Shown here: positions 23,506 through 35,300 of the stretch, one piece after another
Layout of the letters: each line of letters opens with the position of its first letter
Position numbering within the stretch: position 1 is the stretch's first letter
Assembly: GCA_025618425.1 (NCBI GenBank)
Contig: CM046833.1
Location: 4,124,298-4,188,297 of the forward strand
Direction of reading: 5' to 3'
Length of the DNA stretch: 64,000 nucleotides
DNA from: Heliocidaris tuberculata
Lineage: Eukaryota > Echinodermata > Echinoidea > Camarodonta > Echinometridae
Program-made: the position numbers and the translations under genes
The notes under the pieces: generated by a model
The model's database searches: none
What the model saw: only the letters and a program-made list of their open reading frames with translations
Told to the model about the DNA's origin: nothing

Positions 23506-25485
23506 AGGCGTAGCCAGGATTTTTTAATGGGGGGGGGGGGGTGCCAGACGTGAAGGATCCAAATGCGTATACGTACCCAGGATTTCATTTTAGGGGTGGC
23601 GGTTGTGAGCACGCGAAGCTGGCTCCCCAGGTGTGGGTGCAGGGAGGGGGAAGTTTTCCCCCTCCCGCGCGAAGCGCGAAAGCTCTGACGTTTTATAGCA
23701 AATTTGAGAGAAAGATAACGGCTCGTAACACATTTTTTTTTAAGGCGGAAAGTTAGTTCGACGTCCGGACTGCATTTCAGTTTTTTGGACACATTACTGC
23801 ACTGTATGTAACAGGGGTGGGTGAAGGGAGGGGGGGGGGGGGGGGAGTTTCCCCCTTCCCGCGCGAACGCGAAATCTCTGACGTTTTAGCAAATTTGAGA
23901 GAACGATAACGGCACGAAGCAAACAATTTTTTTTTTGCGGAAATTATTCGGACACAATTATACTGCACTGCAGGGAGGGGGAATAAAAGCTCTTACGTTT
24001 TATTTCAAATTTGAGAGAAACGGCTCGTAGCACCCTTTTTTTAGGCGGAAAGTTAGTTTGACGCCCGGACTGCTTTTCAATTATTTGGACGCAATACTGC
24101 ACTGTATATACAACCAGGGGCGTCACTAGAACATTTTGAATGGGGGGGGGGGGGGGGGGATGTAACACCCAAATTTGCCGACAAATGTTTAGGGTGTGAT
24201 AACTAAATTTGCCGACAAAAATGCTGCACCCTTATCCCTCTCCCCCCGCAAATAATAATAAAAGAAAATCTCAGACGTAGAAATCTTGATCATACAGGCC
24301 CATTTTGCCCGAATATCAACTTTTCAATTTCTAAAGTTTTCAAACTTTTCGTAGTGGAAATGTACAGAGGGTTACATGCAGAAGTTATTTTACATAATTA
24401 CCTGGGAACCTCGCTACCCAAATATGTGGATATTCTGGCACCTCGCTGCTGAATATGAAGTGATGGTTTCCCAAATATATGAACTTTGAAAATCCTCAAA
24501 GGGGGGGGGGGGGGTGCAGGCCATTGCCGAAGTAGGACGCCTTTTGCCCGAATATCTACTTTTAAATTTCAAACTTTTTTCGAGCGAGCGAAGCGAGCGA
24601 GCAAATTTAAAAACAAAAAATTCGTAGTGAAAATGTACAGAAGTTACACAAGTTTATCTGGGAACATGTCTTCCCCAATTTGTGGATATTCTAGCACCTC
24701 GCTGCCAGAATATGACTATCGGAACTCTATCGGAATCCTAGGAGGCGGCTGTAGCCCATTGCCGAAGGGAGGGGACGCCATTTGCCCGAAGACTAACATC
24801 CCAATGTTTTTGCAAACGAGCGAAGCGAGCGAGCAAAAAACTTTGCCAGTTTTTCCTTTTTTTTTATTTCCTTCCCTTTTCCTTTCCTTTTCAGTTTTTG
24901 TTTTCCTTTCCTTTCCCTTTGTTTTCCTTTTCTTTCTTTTTATCCTTTTCCTTTTCTCTTTCCTCTTCCCTCTCTCTTTTTCTCCCTCTTTTTTTTTTTT
25001 TTTTTTACCGACAGAGGTGGCGCATTTGCCAACAACAATTTTGAGTGTGTGTTGGGGGGGGGGGGGGGTGACACCCCCTACACCCCCGCTATCGACGCCC
25101 CTGCATACAACGAGGGGAAAGTTTCCCCCTTCCAACGCGAAGCGCGAAAGCTCCGACGTTTTATAGCAAATTTGAGAAAAAGATAACGGCTTGTAGCGCC
25201 TTCGTTTGGGCGGAAAGTTAGTTCGATGCCGGGGCTGCTTTTCAATTATTTGGACGCAATACTGCACTGTATGTAACGGGTGGTGCAATGAGGGGATAGT
25301 TTCCCCCTTCCCGCGCGAAGCGCGAAAACTTTGACGTTTTAGCAAATTGTCAGAGAAAGATAACGGCTTGTAGCGCCTTTTTAGGCTTTTTTTTCTCTCA
25401 GTTCCCCCGCTTTTTCGCTCTTGCTTTTTTTTTTTAGGGGCTGAATAGGGGGGGGATGGCCCCCTGGGCCCCCCTGGCTACGCCT
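23506..25485. mobile_element. AGGCGTAGCCAGG-ended element carrying diverged tandem units
   Basis: AGGCGTAGCCAGG at the left is matched by CCTGGCTACGCCT at the right. Inside, units of about 140-180 bp recur (cgcgaagcgcgaaagctctg, then a gataacggct block, ggcggaaagttagtt, and ggacgcaatactgcactgta) at about 23630, 23830, 23970, 25110 and 25290. The array is split by a separate hAT-like element. No transposase is recognised. Confidence 0.65.
24115..25103. mobile_element. hAT-like element nested in the tandem units
   Basis: Its ends CAGGGGCGTCACTAG and CTATCGACGCCCCTG are inverted. The flanks tatacaac (24107-24114) and catacaac (25104-25111) give an 8-bp target duplication with one mismatch. Contents include repeated aaatttgccgacaaa words, CGAAGCGAGCGAGC blocks and a T/C-rich tract at 24840-25005. 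No complete transposase frame. Confidence 0.75.
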
Positions 25486-25499
25486 ATGTATGGGTATGT

Positions 25500-25547
25500 G
25501 TGTGTGTGTGTCTGAGAGAGAGAGAGAGAGTCTCTCTCTCTCTCTCT

Positions 25548-25612
<65 letters not shown>

Positions 25613-25643
25613 CGTGTGTATGTGTGTGTGGGTACCGCCGTCA

Positions 25644-25674
<31 letters not shown>

Positions 25675-25680
25675 GAAAGG
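25500..25680. repeat. Compound microsatellite
   Basis: Consecutive (GT)n, (GA)n, (TC)n, (TA)n and (TG)n tracts end in an A-rich run. Overlapping open frames here are low-complexity artefacts. Confidence 0.9.
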
Positions 25681-26351
25681 GGGTCAAGGGGATGCATCCC
25701 CTATCCTCCTGGGATCCACGCCAATGTATATCACCTTTTAAATTTTTTTACTATTCTTTGAGCTCACTATTTAGTAGCCGTCGGAATAAGCAATATATTT
25801 ATCTTAATGCTCACATTGTTCAGTATAATGCTGGATTAAAAAAAAAAAGTAAAAACCTTTTCCTCTTTGTTGATGCCGATCGAGACCCAGAAGCCGAATT
25901 ACGTGACGTGGAGGGGCATTCGGTCTGAGTAGCCGTGTGGACATCTGGGACTGCATCATTAGTGTTTGGTTATTGTTATCATTTCAAACGTGACGACGAT
26001 CGAGACACCAGTATCACGAAGAGGTTGAGTGCAAGAAAAAAAAATTGAGGGAAAGGGAGAAAATGTAAAGCAATAAAGATAAAACCACAACAAACAAAAA
26101 AGCTCAGAATAAAAAGATATCAATGGCAAATAGACAATCGATGGCTTCCGTATGCGGTCTAGTAGCTTTATGCCTCTAAGAGTTCGAATGTAATCCAGCA
26201 CGTTGCTGTTAATGTTTATTTTACCCAGATGCTAACTAAATAATGCGAGCACATGATTTTATGAGTGGACCTAAGGCTTTAAGTCTTCTCCAAGGTACAT
26301 GTACTTGGTCATTGATGATTAATGTTTTACAATTTGGCACTAGCACATAAA

Positions 26352-26420
26352 CTAGAATTCGAACTTTGGACTGCCGGGTTGCGTTGAGACTGCGCTACCA
26401 CTGAGCCATCTTGTCTCTTC
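26352..26420 (-). tRNA. tRNA-like relic (possible SINE head)
   Basis: On the minus strand ATGGCTCAGTGGTAGCGC resembles an A-box/D-arm and AGTTCGAATTC a degenerate B-box at about the right spacing. Acceptor and anticodon stems do not pair convincingly, so it is a tRNA-derived relic at best. Confidence 0.3.
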
Positions 26421-26775
26421 GCACTTCTTAAAACTTATTGTGCCAGCGCCATTGTGCCAGCGCCATGATGCCATTTTGCACAGGCTATACACACAAATCC
26501 CATAGATGAGTATTTATTTGGCAAACAAAGAGTTAATCATTGTGGCCAGGAGTCATAACAAACTTTGTTACCTCCTGTCATCAAGTAATGAATTAAAGGA
26601 GAAGTTAAAAGACGCTAAAATAAATGACTATCGGGTACCGCTTCCCTGCCTGCCTCCTGCAAGTAGTTAGTTTAGAGCACATTTATAAATGGAGTCTTTC
26701 TAGTGGAGAAAGAATACAAGGTAGCATAAAAAGGGCACTACTATATTTAAAGAAGATTCACTTTTATGCTTGTTA

Positions 26776-27003
26776 TGTTATAATAATAATAATGATAATA
26801 ATAATAGTGGGTTCTTATAAAGCGCACATGTCTGTCAGACGTGACACTCCTGGCGCTCCACAATTATTACCCTGGCTTTAGCATGGCTGCACTTACGGCG
26901 CTCTAGCATTTCAAGGAATTAATTCCTGCCAGGTACCCATTTACCTCACCTGGGTCGAGTGTGGCAAATATAGATTAATGTCTTGCCAAAAGACACTAGA
27001 CCA
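26776..27003. repeat. Dispersed repeat with AAT microsatellite
   Basis: An imperfect (AAT)n run is followed by tcttataaagcgcacatgtc, a cctggcgct block, gccaggtacccatttacctc and ttgccaaaagacac. From general knowledge, similarly arranged sequences recur in many marine invertebrate genomes. Its mobilisation class is not clear. Confidence 0.45.
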
Positions 27004-27628
27004 CAACACCTCTACACCTTATATTATTCAATTTTATTTTATTTAATCTATTTGCTTATTTTTAATGTTTTTTTCCCCTATTCATTATTATTATTATTTT
27101 TTGGTTTTATGTTGACGGAGGGGGGGGGGGGGCAATATGCCTCTCCTGCCTTCGGGCCTTGTAACTATGAAAAGCCACTTCGATTCTTAATAGTTGTTGC
27201 ATTAATTTTGTTAGGACTATAAAAGAGAACATTTTTTAAAAAGGGGTAATAGAGGTGAAAAGGAGTAGACATACAAATCAGAAGTAAACATTTGTAAGGA
27301 TTGAAATTGTAAGAAGTGAAATGGGACACTTATTAACAGTGAAATATCACTTAACGAAAGTAAAAAAAAAAGGGGGCCCAATTGCCCCTAACCTCCCCAA
27401 AGCGTTGCTGATGACTGGACGCAGTTATATCTTTCGGCGTTTAATTTCTCCACTTTCCTCCTCTTTTGAATAATTAGGCCCCATTAATTGAAATATGTAC
27501 TTTTACGATCCCAAGCAGACCAACCCATATCGTCTTTCTTTCTTTCAAAAACCAAAGCCCATTCTCATTATACTTTGATTTTCCATATTTTTAAATACAG
27601 ATAATAATGTCTAGAATGCGCCACTGAC

Positions 27629-27776
27629 CGTTGTATCCTGTCCGATAATATTGGGTTCTCACACCATTATGGTCCAGCTTTAATTCGATGATGCTGTTAT
27701 CAGAACGATTCTCCAAATCAAGCACGAACGTCTCCGCTCTCTTCATCCTCTTTTTGAGATCTTGTGCCATGACAGT
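27629..27776 (-). CDS. Candidate internal exon with unidentified module
   Basis: On the minus strand a long (CT)n tract ends in CTTCAAG, a strong acceptor, and opens onto a frame beginning TVMAQDLKKRMKRAETF and continuing with a stretch containing LENRSDN and LKLDHNGVRTQYY. A donor AACG|GTCAGT ends it at 27629; a weaker alternative would end at 27599. Hydrophobic-polar alternation suggests beta strands. It starts in phase 0, the same phase in which the UPA-like exon at 43145 ends, so it could continue that gene. It ends in phase 1, which does not fit the linker exon at 12181, so at least one exon between them would be missing. I do not recognise the domain. Confidence 0.4.
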
Positions 27777-27779
27777 CTT

Positions 27780-27818
<39 letters not shown>

Positions 27819-27942
27819 ACACCCCCCCAAAAATACCCATCAGAATAGAATTAGGAATAAATGACACTTTATATAAATGAAGGGATACATGTTGTCCATA
27901 GCCTGTATTACATTTCAGCCTTCGAATACAATCGATTTTGGG

Positions 27943-28310
27943 TCTTTATTTTTGCAACTTAAACATGGCAAATTAGTTCATATTTCAAAAAGTCTGCCCC
28001 ACTTCTCCCTGTTTCACTTCATCCGTAGCATGGCCAATCTCTTTTTTTTTTTTTTTTTTTTTTTGGGGGGGGGGGGGTCTTTTTTCTTTCCGTTCAAGAC
28101 CTCTTTGTTTAATCCCTCTTTGTTCAAGACCTCTTTGTTTAATCTTTATTTTTGCAACTTAAACATGGCAAATTAGTTCATATTTCAAAAAGTCTGCCCC
28201 ACTTCTCCCTGTTTCACTTCATCCGTAGCATGGCCAATCTCTTTTTTTTTTTTTTTTTTTTTTTGGGGGGGGGGTCTTTTTTCTATCCGTTCAAGACCTC
28301 TTTGTTTAAT
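27943..28310. repeat. Tandem direct duplication, ~200-bp period, with T/G runs
   Basis: Two copies offset by 200 bases share tttttgcaacttaaacatgg through a T20+ run followed by a G-run and gttcaagacctctttgttta. The (T)n(G)n junctions create artefactual Phe/Gly frames. Confidence 0.85.
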
Positions 28311-28445
28311 CATCAACAAGGCTCCCCACGGTTTTAACTTGAACTTGATTACGACGCAGTGAAAGACGTCAACCACAAATGGTCATATGCGAACGAAAAA
28401 AAACATGAATGAAGAGGCCACATTTCATATTTTTCAGGACAATTC

Positions 28446-28860
28446 ATGTATAGATTGAATAAAAACGAACTGCCACACGCTTTAACATGTTCACAAGAAA
28501 CAGTTCCATACATGCATGTACATACCCAACAAGACAATCCAACCGTTTCCACCTTCCCCGCACCCGCACTCTTTTTGCACACAAAACCGTCTCTTTCTAC
28601 GGCCCGAAATACTGGAACTCACTTAGCAGCGATATAATCAACTCCCAAAGTCTAAACTGTTTCAAGAGCAAGCTGAAAAAACATCTCCTTCAACTATATG
28701 CAATGAATTCAAACTGAGCGAGCAGGACCCACCTCTTTCTCTCTCCATCTCCTTCTGTATTCTCTGTTTTACTCCCTTTTCACCTTCTTTTTCCTGCCTT
28801 CTCTCTTCCTTCTTCACACACACAGACACACTCATTGGCCTTCATTTTCCTCCTTCATCC
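28446..28860 (+). pseudogene. LINE C-terminal fragment, CR1/Jockey-like
   Basis: The frame to 28717 contains YPTRQSNRFHLPRTRTLFAH, VSFYGPKYWNSL and SLNCFKSKLKKHLL. The pattern of a TRQ..F.LPR element, then a GPK.WNSLP-like motif and a FK..LK.HL end is typical of the extreme C-terminus of CR1/Jockey-group reverse transcriptase proteins. C/T-rich 3' sequence follows. Endonuclease and RT core are missing, so it is a 5'-truncated copy. Confidence 0.65.
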
Positions 28861-29499
28861 ACCCTCCTTCTCTTCATTCTCTTTTGTTTCTACACGGTCT
28901 TGCACTTCTACTTTACTTTCACATTTAGTTTTTCTTATGGGTTGAGGCAATAGTCCTTTTACCTCAACTCTCATTTTTTTCTTATCAGTAATTCGCTTCT
29001 CGTAATGATGCTTTATGAATTTAATATTATTGAACAACCCAATCGTGATTAAGTTATATAAGTTTCTGGACATATAATGATATGTCCAACTGTTTTCAAT
29101 ATCTCTTAATAGGTCAATATCTGTGCATCATATTTTTTACTTATTGATATTTGATTATGTGCCCCTAACTATGGAAAAACATCATTATTATATACAATGG
29201 GTGATTTCACGATCGGTGCTGGTGTTTGGGGTTAGTGTTTATTTTGCCGCGAAATCATGATCTAACACCGACTATGAAATGAGAAAAAAAATCAGTCGGT
29301 GTTAGGTGTTGACCTCTGATTTTCTGACGTAGTTCCGGTTGCCGGTGTTTATTTTTTGTCAAATGTTGTCTGCTGAACCGAGCTCGGCAATCGGTGTTTA
29401 ATTTCATGTACAAAATTCCGTTCACTAACACTATACCCTAGGGATTAAGGAATTTTCATTTCACGTTCGGTGTTGGTGTTGGTATTGCTACTTGAATGT

Positions 29500-31454
29500 T
29501 AGATATGGGAAATTTTGGTGACTAGCCGTGAGAAATAAAGCCAGTACTAGGCATCATTGGAAGTGTAATTTTACAGGTGTTATGAGGTAGTATGTTCATA
29601 TAGGTCTGAAATTAAATCTAGGCCAACATTTAGTCTAACGTTCGATCTAGAGCACACGGAAAGGAACTACCTTTGCTTTTTAAAGGGGCGGAAGGAGTGA
29701 ATAAAAAATCCTACCTAATTTTTTCCCCGGATAGATTTGATAAATATGATGTTAGACATTCCGTAGTAAAAGACCCAGAGAATCCACATTATTAACTAGG
29801 ATGAGCTCTAAATCAACAATCACAATCCAAAGGAATGAAACTTCACGGCTAATCTGAACCGAGGCCCGAAATTTGGCTGTTTGCCATGTTCGCGCTGGGC
29901 CGTCCGATCCGGCGTCTAGCTGAATTAGCTACCGCAGCATTTTCTGCTGCAAGTGAGAAACTCGAGAGAAATTAAATTTAAACTTACTGTTCCTGTCAAT
30001 ACTATCCATTTCTGTGAAGTTTCTTTCTGGTCTCTAGATCAAATAAGAATTGCTTTTAGAATTACCGGACTAGTACTCGTGCAATTTTACGATATTCTAG
30101 ACTAGTTATTCAGTAGTTAAAAACAAATTTTTCTTCTTCGTTGAGAATGGTGCTGACGCCATTACCAGTGTTAAGCTATCGATGCGCTTTGTTAAGATAT
30201 CGGTATCGACTCCTTAATCCGAACACTTTGAAGGAAGTGTTTTTCTTATCCACATGAAAGATTGAGTTAAATTCGTACGCTATTAAATTTATAGAATTTG
30301 GACTGTAAAGTGTGCAACTAACCAACACCTATATCATAAAAAAAAAAGATTATTGAACAGACCTATATAGGCTTTCAATATAGAAGGCAAGAATGCTCGA
30401 AGGAATGTTGTCAATCTCGGTTAAACTTTTATTTAGATTTCGATTGTTTCATATCTACAATACAGATAACAAGAGTGAGTTATTTGTTTCGAGTGAAAGT
30501 TAGATAGGAACTCTAAAAATGTCCGACAAGAATGTCAGTATACTGCAGGAGTCAGGGTGTTACATGTAGTTCGGTGCCGTTCCGGTGTTAGGTGGGGCTG
30601 CGCCGGATGGATGTTGAAGCAGCACCGGTTTCGAATCGAAATGGTGTTGTTTTTGAACCTGTCTGATGTTGCCCTATATCTGACTGGTGTTGTTTTGACA
30701 CTTGCATGGTGTGGTCCGGTTTTGGTGCCGGGATGGTGTTTTGGTTTGACGCCTGGTATACGGTCGCATAATGCAAGTACTTTTAGGAGATCTACAAAGA
30801 TATTCTCTCCCATTGTTTGATTATTTAAAAAAAAAAAGAAGAAAAAAAAAATCATCCTGATTTCAGCAACATTTCTCATTTTATATGCTAATGGTGTGTC
30901 TGACTGAACAGTACATAGGTAATGCCTTCGGGTCTGCGGCTATTTATAATTCATTTATTTGTCATTTTGAAGGGGATGTACCTTTAGACGTATAGTTCAG
31001 GTGTGCTTTGAGTCCTTTGACTCCTGGCATGGGTTGATGCGTTTTCATGAATGTGGACCAAAAAAACCAAACGTACTTTGTAGATTTCATGAGACGTTTT
31101 GGAAGCAACGGTAAATGAATGAAGTCATCAATTGATTAAGCTTATTGACTTTACTTTTGTGTACTATACACTTTTGTCTCCTTCTCCATCTTGTCTCCTT
31201 GTCCATTCCTATTCAACGCATTTTTTTTTTCTGGAGAAGGTGAATGGGACGATTTTTTTTTTTCTTTCTTGATTATTTATCTATTAATTCTATTCTTTTA
31301 TTTCATTTTTCTAAAACTGCGCATAGAACTATGAGTGACTGAACGTTTTGTCGTATGAATGCGGGGTGACGTATAATCAGGCCCTGGTGATCTTTAGCTC
31401 TAGCAGTTGGAAAATATTATAGAGGGCGTGATTTATTCATAAGAGCAGAATATT

Positions 31455-31485
<31 letters not shown>

Positions 31486-32344
31486 GTTTGGTTTTCTTTT
31501 TTTTTCTTATGTGCTACAGGATAGTTCAGTTGTTTGTGTGTTGTTGTTATTTTTTTATTTTTTTATTTTATGGGGATCTGTGTGCGGGGCAGGTGGAGAG
31601 TTGTCCGCGGGGTCGGCCGTTTTGGGGCAGTTTTGCCGGTTTGAGGGTCCCCATGGGGGGTGGAGCGGGACTTTTCGGGCTTCCATGGCTCTCTCATTTT
31701 TTGGCCGATTTTGGTGAAGCTTTTTGTGGGCTGCTTCTCTGAGTTTTCGCTTTCCAGTGGCATTGGTTCTCTCCTTGGGTTTTGGTTTCCTTTAAGATAC
31801 TTCATTTGGCAATTGTGGATACATTCTTCCTACATATCATTTATAGAAAGTATCTACATGTAGGTGTGCATTTATATGTACAGGTGTATAAAGGGTTTGT
31901 TTGTATTTGTATGAAAAATATTAATTTTACTGCATCTTTCTGTGGAAAATAATGGTTTTGAGGTGCGGTGAGCGGGGCGGGTACTTTATGCCAAATACCT
32001 TCAGTGATGTTGCTCTGTGTAGCTCACAGGGGATGGGCGCATCGCCTGTCTGCCTTGCTGCTGTTGCTGGGATGTGCTGTGGATGTTGTGCGTGTGGTGG
32101 ATGTTGTGGGTGTTGTGGATGGTGTGGATGTTGTGGGTGTTGTGGATGTTGTGGATGTAGATAAGTGTGCTTTTCCAGTGGTGGTAGCCTTTCACTTTAT
32201 TTGCCTTTCTGTGGGGTTTCGAAGCTTTTTTTAATGTATTGTGCAATCATCAAGGTATCAGGAATTACTTGAGGAGGTTGTATCTCCTTAATTTTGTAAA
32301 CAATTGTAGATTGATGCTTGTAGTTTTAGGTTTTCATCTGCATT
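29500..32344. other. Presumed 5' region of the LINE, no ORF1 found
   Basis: Contains ggtgtt-rich sequence (30543-30770), a (TTTTG)n run (31456-31490), GC-richer DNA at 31580-31760 and a TGTGGATGT/TGTGGGTGT minisatellite at 32070-32160. No ORF1-like coiled coil or RRM protein is seen. The Cys/Gly-rich frame at 31952-32164 is a by-product of the minisatellite. Confidence 0.45.
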
Positions 32345-35300
32345 ATGGCTCAATTTAAAAATGTATCCTTTGCATGTAACTTTCTCTCCTTAAACGTTAA
32401 AGGAATAAGAAACAAGTTAAAAAGGGAGAGAATTTTTACCTGGATTAGAGTCAGATAAACGAGCAGATATTATTTTCTTACAAGAGACGTATAGTACAAA
32501 AGAAATCGAAGACGAATGGAGAATGTTATGGGATGGAAGTCTTTATTTTAGCCACGGGACAAGTCATAGTAAAGGAGTCTTAGTTTTAGTCAATTCAAAG
32601 TTAGATATTCAAGTCCATAAGGTATGTACAGACAAGGAAGGACGGTGTGTGATTATGGAATGTATCATACAAGGTCAAAAGATGATTATTTGTAATGTGT
32701 ATTTTCCTGTACGAGGCAAAGAGTCGGAACAAAATCATTTTTTGAATGATTTTAGTCAGTTGTGGAAAGGAATGTATGTCCAAGATGATTTTACAATTAT
32801 AGGAGGGGATTTCAATATGATTAGAAACATGGATTTGGATTATATGGGAAACAGTAAAACATCATATCAGTCTAGATTTTGTACTTTTTTTGAACAATTT
32901 ATGGATGATTTAGATTTACTTGATATTTGGCGAACAAGGAATGGAATGAAGAGGCAATTTACGTATAGACAAACTCAACCCTTAATGCAAAGCCGGCTTG
33001 ACTACTGGTTTATAACTGAGAAACTTGATGAAATAGTTGTAAAATGCAATATTATCCCATCTATAGCTCCAGACCATTCGGCTATACAGTTACAATTTTA
33101 TAATAAACGTCAAAACTTATTGAAAGGCAAAGGATCTTATTGGAAATTTGATAACAGCTTACGTAGAGATAATAAATTTATAAATGGAATGAAAAGGGAA
33201 ATCACTGAATTAGAGGAAAAATATAAGAAAGAAATTGCAGATAAGAGAATGTTGTGGGATTTTATGAAAATGAAGATAAGTCAATTTACAAGAAAATATC
33301 CTAAAGAAAAGGCTAGACAACTAAGACAAAAAATTGAGGAACTGGAAAAGGATATTGGTTGTATCGAGAACGAATTAGGAAATAGTATCGAAAAAGAAAA
33401 GGTTCGAATATTAGAAAGTAAAAGGAAACAGTTGAAGGAATGTTACGATTTTATTACTGAAGGCCTTAAGATTCGATCAAGGGCATCCTTTTATGAAAGT
33501 TGTGAGAATGACATGAGATACTTTAACCAGTTAATGGAAGCTAATAAAAAGAAAACTGTGATACAAAAGTTGTCAACAGAAGATGGAAAAATAACTCTTG
33601 ATGAAACGGAAATACAGAAAGAAATACACACATTTTATGGTACACTATATACACAACCGGTAATATATTCCAATACGTCCGATGAAAAATCTTTTTTTGG
33701 AGGTTTACCGAAATTGTCTGATGAGTCTAAAGAATTATGTGAAGGAAAAATTACTACAGCTGAATGCATGTCGGTTTTAAAAGAAATGAAATGTAATAAG
33801 TCTCCAGGTAATGATGGTTTAAGTGCAGAATTTTATGTAACGTTTTGGCCGGAGATTGGAGAAATGTTAGTGGAAGCAATTAATTCAGCTTTTGAGCAAG
33901 AGGAACTGTCTTCTTCACAAAAACAGGCCATTATAATTTTGATTCAAAAGGAGGGGAAAGACCCGTTACAAATAAAAAACTATAGACCAATATCTTTGTT
34001 AAATGTAGACTATAAGATTTTAACTAAAGTCCTTTCAAGAAGAATAAAAAAGGTATTAAATGAAATTATCAACGTAGATCAGGTTGGATATTTAAAAGGG
34101 AGATATATTGGTGAGGCAATTAGATTGATAGACGATATGATTTTTCACACTACAGATAATAATTTGCAGGCATTTTTGTTGACGGTAGATTTCGAAAAGG
34201 CTTTTGATTCCGTTTCACATAATTTTCTGCAAAATGTTTTGACATCTTTCGGTTTAGGATCATCATTCTGTAAGTGGGTTAGGACTCTCTATAATAAGGC
34301 TCAAAGTTGTGTATTTAATGGAAATATGTCAACGGGATATTTCAGTATCAGTAGAGGAGTAAGGCAGGGAGACCCCCTCTCCCCTTATCTTTTCATATTA
34401 TGTATTGAGACCCTTGCTCATTCGATTCGTCAGGATCAAGAAATTCATGGAATCAAATTAGAAAATGCATATTTCAAACAAATATTATATGCAGATGACA
34501 TGACACTTTTTGTCAAAGATCTTGAATCGATTAAAAAGCTAGATGATTTATTTAAACGTTTTGCTAGTTTATCTGGACTAAAAATGAATAAAGACAAAAC
34601 TTTCATTTTATTAATGGGACCTCAGTAGTTCGAATATTGTAACTCCTTTTGGTAAAATAGTGCCAATGATAAAAGTATTAGGTATATATTTTACATTAGA
34701 TATAGAAAGACAAAAACAATTGAACTACAAAGAGATTCTGAGTAAAATAAAAAGACTGCTCTGTTGGTGGAAACAAAGGGACCTTACCTTAATGGGAAAA
34801 ATCCAGTTAATGAAGACTTTTGTTTTATCAAAGTTAGTGTATGTTTCCTCACTTATGCCAGTACCGCAGTGGGTTTATGAAGATATTGACAATTATCTCT
34901 GATTTTTTTATGGGATGGGAAGGATAAGATTAAAAGAGAGGTACTTCATTTGGACTACAATAAAGGGGGGTTAAAACTGACGGACTTTCGATTATTCATC
35001 CGCTCTCAAAGAATCACTTGGTTAAAAAGACTGATAAAAGGAGAATTAAATATGGGTTGGAAACATTACTTCAGACATCAAACCAGGAAAGTGGGTGGCC
35101 TGCTTATATTTTTTTCTAATACTGCATCGAATGTGCTTAGTCTTTCTGTTCCAGCTTTTTACAGAGATATGATGGAGTCTTGGTTTTGCACCAAAGAACT
35201 TTTGTTGAAAAAAGAAAGTAATAGAAGAAATGAGCTTTTATTCAACAATAAATTTATTCGTGTTGACGGAAAAACAGTCTTTTTGGAAAACCTGTTTCTT

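Larger units (their letters stand above)
25686..27596. other. Interval without a supported gene
   Basis: Contains a tRNA-like relic near 26350-26420 and a dispersed-repeat block at 26780-27010. A minus-strand frame near 26100-26200 was considered and not accepted. G-run at 27119-27132, A/G-run at 27361-27377. Confidence 0.4.

Noticed and set aside
24486..25345. Frames of 226 and 209 codons on opposite strands
   Set aside because: They span G-runs, TTTCC-rich tracts and transposon ends; no domain, and composition is driven by simple sequence.
25959..26201. Minus-strand frame after an AACAG acceptor-like site (NVLDYIRTLRG...)
   Set aside because: The first 30 residues look reasonable, but no donor is found and the phase does not fit the neighbouring exon candidates.
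31952..32164. Cys/Gly-rich 70-codon frame resembling a small cysteine-rich peptide
   Set aside because: It is produced by a TGTGGATGT-type minisatellite in the LINE 5' region; overlapping frames are equally open.
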